Positions 20,838 through 31,664 of a DNA stretch of 64,000 bases are shown piece by piece. This stretch comes from Theocolax elegans (lineage: Eukaryota > Arthropoda > Insecta > Hymenoptera > Cerocephalidae), in the NCBI GenBank assembly GCA_026168455.1, contig CM047428.1, positions 40,625,513 through 40,689,512 of the forward strand, given 5' to 3'. The translations under genes were made by a program, and so were the position numbers. Each line of letters begins with the position of its first letter. Within the stretch, counting starts at the first letter, position 1. The notes under the pieces were generated by a model. That model did not search any database and was not told the origin of the DNA. It worked only from the letters and a program-made list of their open reading frames with translations.

Positions 20838-21580
20838 ACTGTCTGCATAAGGCAACATTATTTATATGAATTACTCGTAAATAAAATTTTTTTAAATTAT
20901 TAATATCAAGCGACATTCGTTATATAATTTCCTCATAAAGAAATTATTTATTCAAATAATAAAATATCTGCATTAAGCGATATTCTTTATATAATTTCCT
21001 TACGTAAACTATTGTTTTAAAATAGTAATTGTCTGCATTAAGCGACATTTTTTATATAAATTACTTACGAAAAATACATTTTTGAAATAACGAATTGTCT
21101 GCATCAAGCGACATTCTTTATATAATTTCCTTACGTAAACTAATGTTTTAAAATAATAATTGTCTGCATTAAGCGACATTTTTTATATAAATTACTTAAG
21201 AAAAATACATTTTTGAAATAACAAATTATCTGCATTTTGAGCAATATTTTTTATATAACTTCTTTATTTAAACTAAATGTTTAAAATAATAAATTGTCTG
21301 CATAAAGCGACATTTTTAATATAAATTATTTAAGGAAAATAAATTTTTAAAATAATTAATTGTCTGAATCAAGCGTCATAATTCTTATGACTCTTCTTTT
21401 TTCTTATGAGCGTAATAATTTTTTACATCACATTAAAACTGTTTATACTACAATTTTAATACTAATAACTTTTATAACTGTAAACATTAATAATATCATT
21501 TGTCTGCCATTAGCAACATTTATTAACAAAATTATTAGCAGAAAACACCATTTTTACAAATAATAAATTATCTGCAACAT
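20838..21580 (+). repeat. Helitron 2 tail minisatellite, unit about 66 bases
   Basis: About eleven diverged copies sharing tgtctgcattaagcgacat, followed by a variable AT-rich part. The same core with a 63-base unit occurs at 41051-41510 after Helitron 3, so the array belongs to the Helitron 3' region. Confidence 0.85.
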
Positions 21581-21909
21581 GTGGTACTGTTTTCTTTTTA
21601 ATGCAGCCATATTTTGAACACAATTATATCGAGGCATTTAAATAATTAAATAATTTATACATATAATAATTTTGTAACATATATTATTCAAAAGTGTCTT
21701 TAAAATTTTGCAACTGTTTTAGCATATTTTAATCTATATTTTATTTGTATTTTTTTTAACTTGTAGATAATATTACATTCGTCAATTGATTAATATTACA
21801 TTCATAATATGACAGTTTCAAGCCTGTAAATGCAGAGGGAAAATAAAATTAACCAACATTCAAGTATAAATTAATAAAATATTACTTATGTCGACTGTAG
21901 TATAACTAA

Positions 21910-22130
21910 ATTAATTAATATTTTTATCGGTCTTACAGTCAATTATATGGTCAATTATATAGTCAGATTGCTTTATTAATAATTTGTTTTTATGTTTAGT
22001 TAGTGTTTTTATTTTTTATATTTTATATTTTTTATTTTTATTTTTATAGATTCTTCGGGGGTGATTATAAGTAGGGGCAATCTGATTGCCCATATAATTG
22101 ACTGTAAGACCGATAAAAATATTAATTAAT
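21910..22130. mobile_element. About 220-bp MITE in the Helitron 2 tail
   Basis: The ends are inverted copies of ttaattaatatttttatcgg, followed by tcttacagtcaattatat in the left arm with its complement on the right. The arm pairing is about 55-60 bases. Comparison with Helitron 3 shows extra sequence here, bounded by two attcaagtataaa words. The superfamily is unclear. Confidence 0.65.
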
Positions 22131-22394
22131 TCAAGTATAAAATTTTATAGTTAAATGTCATGATGAGTAAAGGTAATATAAGTTGTATATATTTTATTAT
22201 TCTTTTTTGTATTAATAATACAATAATAAATTGTAATTAACAGATTAAAACACGTGACAAAAGTTATAAAAAATTAGTTAAAAAATTAGGTAAAATAATT
22301 ATATTTAAAACATTTAAAATATATTTATAATTAACTGATTCAAGTATTACATTTTATAATCAACATTTATCCTCAAAAGCGGAATTCAACCGAG

Positions 22395-22428
22395 GGAGCG
22401 TTAGCGACCGAGGTAATATGGCTAGTTT
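22395..22428 (+). other. Helitron 2 3' terminus
   Basis: The block gagggagcgttagcgaccga and ggtaatatgg leads to CTAG, then T. The identical block closes Helitron 3 at 43260-43293. It is the best-supported Helitron end in the window. Confidence 0.7.
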
Positions 22429-23684
22429 ATAAAATATATTTTTACGCATAATAGGATATTTCCTAATCTTTGGTTTAAAACGTTGAGAATATACTGTCAA
22501 CCCTTTCGTGTATATAAGGAACTGGTAACCATTGTGTTTCTGATACCAGAAAATTTCGATAACCGTTGCGCTGAATCCGAATCCTGAGTCAGATTTACGA
22601 AATTCCAATTATTGTGCCAATACGAAAGAAGCCCGGTATTGGAATATACATTAAGGAAAAATTTTTTCATACAAAATTTTGGATAAAAGCATTTTTGTCA
22701 AGTTTTAGTTAGAAACAGTAATTACTGAATGTTTAGAATATTGGGTCCTCAATCAAAAACTGATGTATGTATATTATTGCGTGCGTAAAGCTAACTAAAG
22801 TCTTTCTGTGAATATTGAGGGTAGTTGATAATGAATGTGGTTACAGATTACCGAAATTTCAATTGTTTAGTCCAAGGGGATTTGAAACTGGAATTACATA
22901 TCTAAAATAATACCTCTGTATTCTATACGTAGAATTTTGACACGTAATCATTCGTATCAGTTTTTTGATTAAAATATTGAATTCCAATATTGGGCTTCCT
23001 CGATGTTAGTCCTAAGAATTTGAATTTCGATAATCTAATTACAAATTCATTGTCAACTACACAAAGTACTACCACGACTTCTTGTATGCACGGAATATGT
23101 AATAATAAAGAAGAACTCAATATTCTAGACTTTGATATTTTTTACTCCAAATTGTTCTGCTTAATAAAAAAAAAATCTAAAATTTGATCCCGGATTTGTA
23201 TGTAGTGCGATGCCAGACATCAAAATTTTTTGATTCCAGAAACGCAATGATTCCCCATATATGCAAAGAAGGGTTAAACATGATAAAAAATAGGTAGTAT
23301 ATTAGTCTTTATAATAAATACTTTTTTGCATGCTTACCAAACCCTGTTCAGCAGTATATATGACTATTTCGAAATGTGGTGGAGCAACTTCTTCCAAAAA
23401 ATGGTCGACGCCTGGTCTCTTTTTAAATCTCCATCCCGTTTGATACTGGAAATTCATTATATTAATTCATACTGATGCCAAAAATATTATTTTAATAAAG
23501 TATCGTAAAAAAATATATTGTAATTTTATGGAAAGAAATTGCAGGCGAGAAAGAATTGATTATGATATATTTAGGGTCGCTGTTTCATGAATAGAGATAA
23601 CTTATACTTGCTTACGAGCGCTGCCGCACCCCTTGATTTGTATTGAATTCAGAAGATCATTGAGACTTGAGATAGTTCTTTTTC
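22429..23684. other. Unannotated stretch with weak inverted similarity
   Basis: No gene recognised. The segment around 22495-22570 resembles the reverse complement of about 23205-23290 (shared words near ggtaaccattgtgtttctg), so an old TIR element may fill the stretch. Confidence 0.3.
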
Positions 23685-23936
23685 GTTAAGGGGGTACCAA
23701 AGTCAAGTTTTATCCTCCCTATCTTGAGTAGAACAGTCCCCTTTCCTCTATTAATAATTTATCAAAATTAGAATTAAAACGCTTGTCAAGATTTTTGGTA
23801 AAGGATTTCTCAAAAAGTAAATAATATTTATATTTCAATTTTTAAAGACAAATATATTATTAATAAAGGAAAGGGTCATTTTCGTGGTCAGTAAGGTTTG
23901 GAGGATAAAACTTGGCTTTAGCACCCCGTTAAAGAA
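23685..23936. mobile_element. About 250-bp hairpin MITE
   Basis: The left end (cgttaaggggg, then caagttttatcctcc) pairs with the right end (ggaggataaaacttgg, then ccccgttaaag). Inner parts also pair (ccctttcctctattaata with its complement). The element is nearly one long imperfect hairpin without coding content. Confidence 0.65.
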
Positions 23937-24010
23937 TTGTAATAGCCAAATTCATTACTTGGATTCACTCTTTAGTTAACTGCCTAAACTTGTGATTTTT
24001 TGAAAACTAT

Positions 24011-24892
24011 GATATATCGTCGGCTGAGTGGAAGAACAGTCTATCTCGGAACTTGCTTGGAAAACGCCCTATCTCGGAACTTGCTTGGAAAACGCCCTAT
24101 CTCGGAACTTGCTTGGAAAACGCCCTATCTCGGAACTTGCTTGAAAAACGCCCAATCTCGGAACTCGCTTGGAAAACGCCCTATCTCGCGCCTCGATTGA
24201 AGAACGCCCTATCTCAAATGAAATTTTTCGCTTTCAAATTTTGTAGTGGCACCTGCACTGCGCAACTTAAAAATACGGTCTTTCTAATTAAAATAAATTA
24301 ATTAGTAAAGTGTTTACAATTCGGAAAAAAATTGTTTAGGCGTCATCGGGACTCCTCAGAGAAAGAGAGACTTCTCTGACTTTATCTGTCTATCAGCGGC
24401 GATGTATCGAGTACTTATTATATCAGCCGACCTGTGTGCAATTTAAAAATATTTTAAGTTAATAAAGGTTAAAAAAAAAGTTGAGAGAACAGATGAGAGC
24501 TTTAAGCTTAGAATTTTTAAGTTGCGCAGTGGTGCCACTACAAAATTTGAAAGCGAAAAATTTCATTTGAGATAGGGCGTTCTTCAACCGAGGCGCGAGA
24601 TAGGGCGTTTCACAAGCGAGTTCCGAGATAGGGCGTTTTTCAAGCAAGTTCCGAGATAGGGCGTTTTCCAAGCAAGTTCCTAGATAGGGCGTTTTCCAAG
24701 CAGATCGCGAGATAGGGCGTTTTCCAAGCAAGTTCCGAGATAGGGCGTTTTCCAAGCAAGTTCCTAGATAGGGCGTTTTCCAAGCAGATCGCGAGATAGG
24801 GCGTTTTCCAAGCAAGTTCCGAGATAGGGCGTTTTCCAAGCAAGTTTCGAGATAGACTGTTCTTCCACTCAGCCGACGATATTTGATATTAT
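24011..24892. mobile_element. Foldback element with 28-base repeat arms
   Basis: The left arm holds seven copies of a 28-base unit with core ctatctcggaacttgcttgg. The right arm holds about ten to eleven copies in inverse orientation. Both outer ends carry the same edge (atcgtcggctgagtggaaga and its complement), and both inner edges share the word gaaatttttcgctttcaaat. The unit is open in three frames, so apparent proteins here are repeat artefacts. Confidence 0.85.
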
Positions 24893-25011
24893 TGGGCATA
24901 AAACAAACTAGATTATTACTTGGCAACATTTTGATAATTCGTCATACTTTTTAAGCCGTACCTTTTATTTATATGTAAATACAAATCTAACATTGTATTA
25001 AAGTACAAATC

Positions 25012-25700
25012 TACGTCCGGGCGTCCGTCCGTCCGTCCGGGCAAGTGTTCCCTTGATCCCCAAGGATTACTTTTACGACGTTTTGGGACCGTTAGTATTA
25101 TATATATTAGCCTTATAATTTTTGGGACTTAATATTTTTGGGACTCAACATTTTGGGCCTTAAAAATTTTAGTCTTAGATTTTGCCATTAAAACTTTTGG
25201 GACTCAACATCTTGGGGCTTAAAAATTTTAGTCTTAGATTTTGCCGTTAAAACTTTTGGGACTTAATATTTTTGGGACTCAATATTTTGGGTCTTAAAAA
25301 TTTTAGTCTTTGATTTTTCTGTTAAAACTTTTGGGACTTAATATTTTTGGGACTCAATGTTTTGGGTCTTCAAAATTTAAAAAATTTAAAAAATTTTAGT
25401 CTTAGATTTTGCCGTTAAAATTTTTGGGACTTAATATTTCTGGGAGTCAACATATTGAGCCTCATACATTTACTGTATATTTATTTATTTAATGTAATAC
25501 TTCGTACAGAATCCTACAATATATATTTTATTATATTAAATTGGTACTCTAACAATATTACTATTTGTTTTTCATCTATATACTGAACTACGTTTTAATA
25601 GACAGAAATACGGTTCATATTATTTAATACACCACTAATCAAATAATAGCAAAAAATAAAAAAATAAAAAAATAGCGAGCGTAAGCGAGTGAGTACTTTT
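25012..25700. repeat. Repeat-bearing unit: GTCC words, ttttgggactta array, end block
   Basis: Starts with gtccg repeats (about 25015-25041). It continues with an array (about 25110-25460) of ttttgggacttaatattttt and gggactcaacatttt units in a roughly 60-80 base higher-order period. A gcgagcgtaagcgagtgag block follows at 25676, like the Helitron end blocks but without a clear CTAG. It may be a non-autonomous element. Confidence 0.5.
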
Positions 25701-26759
25701 TGCTATTAAATTTTTTGTTAACCATTATACATTTTAAATCCAATAAAATACGAATTATTTAATTAGCATATATATTGGATCTTGTAGATTATGGTTATAT
25801 TTTGCAATAGAAATTTGTAAGTAAAATATTATTGTTTTATGCAAAGGAGAGTGACATTCTGAGTGACATTCATTATTTTTAAATCAAGGATCGAGAATGG
25901 ACCAACATGACATTATTTTCAGCATGGCGAAACGAGAGCAACAACATGAAAGTTTTAGAAAACAATTATGAGGGTAATCGCGTTCCTCTCGAATTTGACT
26001 TACCGGAAAATTGGTCTTATTATACTTTTTGTCCTCCTCTTTCACTCTCTCTCTGTCTCTCTCTCTCTCTTTCTCTCTTAATTACAATCCTCGAGCAACT
26101 AAGTTGTTTAAACTTTTTATCATAATTTATTATATCGTTTTTCTATTTTCTTCTAATGATTAAGAATCTTCATACTTAATGAAAATTATTGCAATGTAAC
26201 ATTTGTAATTTTACTCATTACAATTAAAATAGTGCTACACACATTAAATACTGTACGTATTTAATTTTTTACAATGTTTTAAATTTAATTGTCGTGTTGA
26301 ATAAAATTTATACACCTTTATTGAAAGATTCATTAGTCTATAAAAAGAAAAAAATAAATAAATGAATTCATGGTTGTAACAAAGTCAGAATATTGCGTGT
26401 ATAGTGTTTTATACTTTTTCATCGTCACGATCATACGTATGACCATCATTCGTGTAACATATAATTTTAATGTAAAATCGCTGTATTTGTCTTGTGAATG
26501 ATCGTTATATTGTATAAAAGAGACTGTTTATCAATGTTTAATGCTTAACTTGATGTTTCCATGATATATGTTAAAATGAAGAATAATTGTTTCTTTGTTT
26601 TTGTTTTTCTTTCCTTTCGATTATTATCGTTTTAATGATAAGATGGATTGTGTTAATGTTTTTTGATTTGTGAATCTATCGATTTAGCATTTGTGCAAAC
26701 ATTGCGTTTACAAATTAGTTAAAAATGTCTTTAATGAATAACAAAATATTCTTTTACAT
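25701..26759. other. AT-rich stretch, CT microsatellite
   Basis: A (CT)n run at about 26041-26080 is the only structure. No gene seen. It forms the left flank of gypsy B, ending in the target copy ACAT. Confidence 0.5.
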
Positions 26760-28184
26760 TGTGATGTAGCGAAATCACTGGGCGTCGCCTGGAGAGTCGT
26801 TGCTGGTGCGTGTACGTGCGCGCACCACTCCGCGGTAGTACCCGGGTACTACTCCCGCCGGTGGGGATCGCGCACACCCGGGGAAACGGTCGCGAGGCAC
26901 GTTGTTTACGTGCCGGCCCGCGCTCAGTTGTCGCCATCTTGAATCGATCTAGATTCAAGCGCGCGCACACTGAACACGCGGTCCGCGCTCGTATCGATAC
27001 GGGGATCGCGCGCATATAGTATAGGGAATTTGGAACGCGGATAGTGGGGGAACATGTGTATAAGAGTACGGAGATAAATGTATATTTGAATTTAGCGCTA
27101 TTAACTAGAGAATAATTTAGTGATCTATTGAACCAATCAATAGATGACTTTATTAGAGAATAAGACTTCCGTATGGGTAAATATAACAGCATATTACGTT
27201 ATATGACTGTAATTACCTTAAATACGGAAAGTCGAAATACTAGTTGGGACAATGATAACTTATGCAAATTAGTTGTCATTTTTATTTATAGTGGGGTAAA
27301 TACGGGTAGCTTTATTACACCTGTGACGGATACGGAAGGGTTGGAGAAATATAATATTGCCGTATCCCTCGCAGGTAACGAGAGAGAGAACAGATAGGGA
27401 TATTAGGAGATTGAGGGAGATAGAAAATCGGGGAAGAAGTTTGGTGTGACTCGGAAAAACGGATCATCGCCATTCTGATCCTACCGATCGTACAGTGTTG
27501 TATTCTGATTTTATCGATCTTAAATCATAGTATTATTTTCGGCATTATACCAATCAGGAGATTTTTCAGGGTGATTTATCAGAAATATTAAGCAGGTTTT
27601 GAGGAGAATAATCATATATATATATATAAGGAGGAATTGAGGAAAATTATCTAATTTAAAATATAAATAAATCAGGAGGAAACAACGAACCACCGCACAA
27701 ATCAGATAATTATATATATCTATCCATAATATATTGGACTGAGTATTATTTTCTAATTAATTACGATATATATATATATTGGTGAGTTATTTTCATTATT
27801 AAAATAATAACTGATTTATTTAGTGGGGACAATAAGGATAAACTCAGTGCGCGTTTTTTTCTTATTAAATTAAATTATTTATTTAATTAATTATAAAGTA
27901 ACGTTCTCTCTCTCGTGGTTAGTGGTGCCACGGGATCTATTATTAGATCCCGTAATATAATTAGTTATATCTAAATTTTGTTAAGGGTGTTAATATTCGT
28001 TACGCGGTTTAATAGTTATCCGGAACTATTATTTTATTCAACGGAACTTCCTCTGGGTGAGTCCACCGGGTAATCAGGACTAATAAACTAATAATTGTTT
28101 TTCTTTTCGATGATGTTGGGAATCCGGATATAATTTTACTTACATATTAATTTTTATGTTATTTAAATTAATACCAGCATCACA
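26760..28184 (+). repeat. Gypsy B 5' LTR
   Basis: Begins TGTGATG and ends CATCACA, perfect inverted ends. A GC-rich start (CpG-rich first 250 bases) changes to AT-rich. Open frames inside it are also present in the 3' LTR and show no protein signature. Confidence 0.92.
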
Positions 28185-28186
28185 TT

Positions 28187-28200
28187 TGGCGCCCAACGTG
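28187..28200 (+). promoter_or_regulatory. Gypsy B primer binding site
   Basis: TGGCGCCCAACGTG lies two bases after the LTR. It matches the start of sites complementary to tRNA-Lys 3' ends, and primes minus-strand DNA synthesis. Confidence 0.85.
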
Positions 28201-29288
28201 TGTTTTTATTGTACATTAAGTGATGAAATTATTTTCGGTTTGTTAGCAAATTTAACGTTTTTTTTTTGTACATCGGCGGAAGTTGAATTGACGAATATTT
28301 TAGGGAGTGTGTTAGAAATTTCTCAGTGGGGTCGAGAGAGAGAAATTTTCGGCGTCGGTTACGCCATTTTGGAAAATTATAAATTCGTTTGCTGCCATTT
28401 TAACGTTTAACTGGCCGCGTTGAAATTTAATTATTACCGTTTCTAGTGGGAGATAAATTGATATATTATTTTATTTTTATTATTATTGCAATAATTATTG
28501 TCGTTGCTGTCTGTTGCTATCACCTATTTTGCAAGCGCTTTTTGTGGGCTGCTGCTATTTTAAAGGTGATTTGTTGGTTGTCGAATCAAAGTTAATAAAA
28601 CTTTTATTTGACAATTTAACAATTTTTGCGGTAGACAGTGACATCGCCTCGTGCCAAATAAAAAATAGTTGGGAGATAATTATTTATTTTATTTATTGTA
28701 TTATTTTCTGATATTTGGGACGTATAAAAATTATTATTCATGGTAATTTTGAATATATATATTGGAATTGACCATTTGTAAAAGCAATCAGGAGTTGGAC
28801 GTGAGGACATCAGAAGGAGATATTTATTTTTTTGGTACCAGCCGATTTTAAATACGGATTGATTTATTTATTTATTTATTGTTTTTTTTTCCATTTTTTA
28901 GGAAGATATACAAAACGGTAATCTCCAGAATAATAATTATAATTTATATTTTTATAATTTATATTTATTTTTATTTGCCAATATTTATTTCTATTTATAC
29001 AGCGGATGTGCATATTTTTTTTTTTTTCTGTTTCTCTTTGTTCGTGATTTACAGTGGGGTTTAGGAAAATTTATTTATTTGGCGCGAGGCTTTATCTGGT
29101 CAGATCGGACCCGTGCACCGAAGAGTTCCCGTTTAATTCAGTTTACGAAGGAATTAAGATCGCTGGGTTTGATTAAAGCTTAATATTAAAGTCATTTTCA
29201 TTTTTTTTTGTTCGTGTTTTTAAGTTATTCTCTCGGTTGTTTGTAGTATTTTGGCGTTGTTGCTTTTGTCGTTTCGGAATTTAGTAAA
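28201..29288 (+). other. Gypsy B untranslated leader
   Basis: About 1.1 kb between PBS and the gag ATG, T-rich, with several short open frames that look random. It probably holds packaging signals, but no single structure stood out. Confidence 0.6.
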
Positions 29289-31664
29289 ATGGGTAGTCAC
29301 AAGGAACGAATGGAAAATATTCTTAAACAGTCTACAGGGGCGAGGGAATTATCTAGAAAGATTTCAAAAATAGACCCTAAATTAATTAAGGAGTTATTGG
29401 AAAAACAAGGGTTAAGTACAGTAGGGTCATTTGGGACATTGAAAGATAGGTTATTAAGGGCGGACTGTAGGAAAATAGATGTTAACTTAAACGTACCGTG
29501 GTATACGGATGACGAAGGGGAGGGGGAAATACCGACAAGAGCAGATGAAACAGAAGTAGAACAACCCATTAATGAGAATAGTAAGGAAAATAGTGACAAA
29601 GGGGAATGTAATAGAAAAGGGAAACAAGTAAAGGAAAGTGAAGACAAAATAATGGAAAGTGTTAGTCAGGAAGTAGTGGAAGTAGGGAAAGAGACTCAGA
29701 TTAGTGAAAAGAATCAGGAGAAAACGGGTGCGCGTAAGAAATCGAATGGGAAATCAAAGGAAACGGTAACTACGGATAGAAGTGAAGTAGTAGGGAGTAA
29801 CATAGATGTAGGGAGTTTGAGGATATTAGTAACCGACATTATTAGGGAGGTTATGGGTAATCAGTTAGAAAGCGCGTTAATTAAAATAGTAGATGCAAGG
29901 TTGCAAAATTTGCAAGCTAGCAAACAGGTGGAAGAGTTAGGTCAACCAGAAAGGGTTGAAACCGAGGGAGATATTAATAATAGTAGAGATTTAGTGGAAT
30001 ATAGTGAATTAAAGAATTCATTAGTAGAAGAATTAAAGCGTAAAGCGACAAATGGTAGTGCGGACGAATTAGGATCGAGAAAAAGAGAATCTACTCCCAA
30101 GCGATGTAATAACTTAGGGCCAAAGAAGTTAGGTTTCTCAAAGGGCGAGTTTTTATATAATAAGGGGAAAAGAATTTATTACGTTGAGGAAACCGACACA
30201 GGTAGTAGTTCGGAAGAGGAAATATGCAAAAGTAGGAGAGTCCATAAAGAAAAAAAGTTAATGCGTAGACAGGTAGATCAGAATCAGGACAGGGAGTTAG
30301 TTGGGACAGATATGAGCGGAAATAGTGATAATGAGGGAGTCTGGGAAACTCCGAGGTCTAATAAGACCAGCCAACGTCAGAGAGGGGTAAATCAGTTGCG
30401 CAGTATGCAGTGTGTTAAAATGCTGCAAAACTGGAAAATACACTTTTCTGGCGAAGGTAAGGAGGGTCCGGAGGAGTACTTGGCTCAACTTCAAGATTGC
30501 TATGAAGGAACAGCGTATTCTGATACAGAGTTCCTAAGCGCGATTCCTTGTACGCTATCGAAAACCGCGGTTAGGTGGTTTCGATCAGTAAAGGAAAAGA
30601 TTAAGACGCTTAAAGAGTTTAAACGCGCATTCAGACATAGATTCATGGGGATATTAGATAGAGAGGATATCATGGAAGAATTGCGTAGAAGGACTCAGGC
30701 AAAGGGAGAGGATATAGCTAGTTACCTATCGTGTATTAGACTTATAGTAGGGCATTTTAAGAGACCGCCGTCGGAATGTCAGCTGGTTCCATTGATATTT
30801 CGTAATCTGTTGCCGGAGTATCGGAAGGCAATGGAAAACGAATATCTCGATAGTTTGGACGATATTGAGAAGTGGGGGAGAAAATACGAACGGAAGAAAG
30901 AATTAGACAACCGTTACGTTCCTCCGCCACCTAAGGAAAGGACTTGGATTCCAGAAGCCGCTTACCAAGGGCCGAGAGTAAAGGGTAAGGTGGCTAAGGT
31001 GGAAGAAAATGAACAGGGTGTAGTTGGGTCGAAAGACAAGCTGAAGCCGACGAAGGTAGATAAAGGGTCGAGTAAAAGCGCGGTTAAGGCTAAAGTGCAG
31101 GTGGATTCGCAGGAGCAGCCAATCACAGCTGCAATGGTTGTGGCCAAGCAGGCACCACCACAAAATGCGAGACCACCGGTACAGCAGCAGACTGGTTGGT
31201 CAAGACCACCAGCTGATGGCCAACGGGTGAATTATAACGATCGGAATTTTAATCGTAGGGAATTTCCGTCGAATAGGTGGCAGAATCAACCCGATAGTAG
31301 GGATTTTCAGTCGAATAGGTGGCAGAATAGACCAGATAATAGGGAATTTAGGGAGTCGAATAGATTTGTTAGTAATGGAAATAGGGACGAGAATAGAGCT
31401 TTTCACGGTCCGTGTTTCGAGTGTCAGAAGGTAGGGCATAGGAGTTCCGAGTGTCCCAATAGGAGGTGCTATTTTTGTAAAAAACCGGGACATAACATAC
31501 GAAACTGCTCCCTTCGCAAAACAGAGGGGTTAGCATGTCAAGTTTGTAAAACAGTTGGGGCGACATTCGACGATTGTCCGAATTGTACACAGTTTAGGGG
31601 GATGTTGGGAAACGGCAAATCGGGAGTTCAGAAAGGTCCCCTGACTCTCGAAACACGGCAGTAG
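29289..31664 (+). CDS. gag: Gypsy B Gag polyprotein
   Basis: 791 codons. Residues about 25-60 (DPKLIKELLEKQGLSTVGSF with LKDRLL) look like a SAP motif, a helix-extended-helix DNA-binding fold. A charged linker follows (about 65-370). The Retrotrans_gag capsid region is at about 375-560 (MLQNWKIHFSG, TAVRWFRSVKEK, RRRTQAKGEDIASYL). A Gln/Arg/Asn-rich tail has FPSNRWQNQPDSR-type repeats. Two CCHC knuckles (CFECQKVGHRSSEC and CYFCKKPGHNIRNC) precede a third cysteine set lacking the His. Gag forms the particle and binds the RNA. The ATG is the first in a long frame after the leader. It ends 51 bases after the slip site. Confidence 0.92.
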   Translation: MGSHKERMENILKQSTGARELSRKISKIDPKLIKELLEKQGLSTVGSFGTLKDRLLRADCRKIDVNLNVPWYTDDEGEGEIPTRADETEVEQPINENSKENSDKGECNRKGKQVKESEDKIMESVSQEVVEVGKETQISEKNQEKTGARKKSNGKSKETVTTDRSEVVGSNIDVGSLRILVTDIIREVMGNQLESALIKIVDARLQNLQASKQVEELGQPERVETEGDINNSRDLVEYSELKNSLVEELKRKATNGSADELGSRKRESTPKRCNNLGPKKLGFSKGEFLYNKGKRIYYVEETDTGSSSEEEICKSRRVHKEKKLMRRQVDQNQDRELVGTDMSGNSDNEGVWETPRSNKTSQRQRGVNQLRSMQCVKMLQNWKIHFSGEGKEGPEEYLAQLQDCYEGTAYSDTEFLSAIPCTLSKTAVRWFRSVKEKIKTLKEFKRAFRHRFMGILDREDIMEELRRRTQAKGEDIASYLSCIRLIVGHFKRPPSECQLVPLIFRNLLPEYRKAMENEYLDSLDDIEKWGRKYERKKELDNRYVPPPPKERTWIPEAAYQGPRVKGKVAKVEENEQGVVGSKDKLKPTKVDKGSSKSAVKAKVQVDSQEQPITAAMVVAKQAPPQNARPPVQQQTGWSRPPADGQRVNYNDRNFNRREFPSNRWQNQPDSRDFQSNRWQNRPDNREFRESNRFVSNGNRDENRAFHGPCFECQKVGHRSSECPNRRCYFCKKPGHNIRNCSLRKTEGLACQVCKTVGATFDDCPNCTQFRGMLGNGKSGVQKGPLTLETRQ

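Larger units (their letters stand above)
7545..22427 (+). mobile_element. Helitron 2, decayed, with nested insertions
   Basis: Fragments of one Rep/helicase gene lie in order on the plus strand from about 7545 to 12147 and resume at 20592. They are followed by a minisatellite tail and an end block closing in CTAG at 22424-22427, followed by T. Helitron 3 ends in the same way. Nested in it are a 162-bp MITE, the composite LTR element and a MITE near 21910-22130. The 5' terminus was not identified. Many nonsense and frameshift changes show it is long dead. Confidence 0.8.

Noticed and set aside
24459..24929. Apparent repeat proteins in the 28-base arrays
   Set aside because: The unit is open in several frames and 28 is not a multiple of three; the proteins only reflect the DNA repeat.
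25907..26125. 72-codon ORF with Leu-Ser run
   Set aside because: Most of it translates a CT microsatellite; no family match.
26731..27192. ORF of about 150 codons at the gypsy B LTR, present at both LTRs
   Set aside because: Duplicated because the LTR is duplicated; no domain, antisense to the element.
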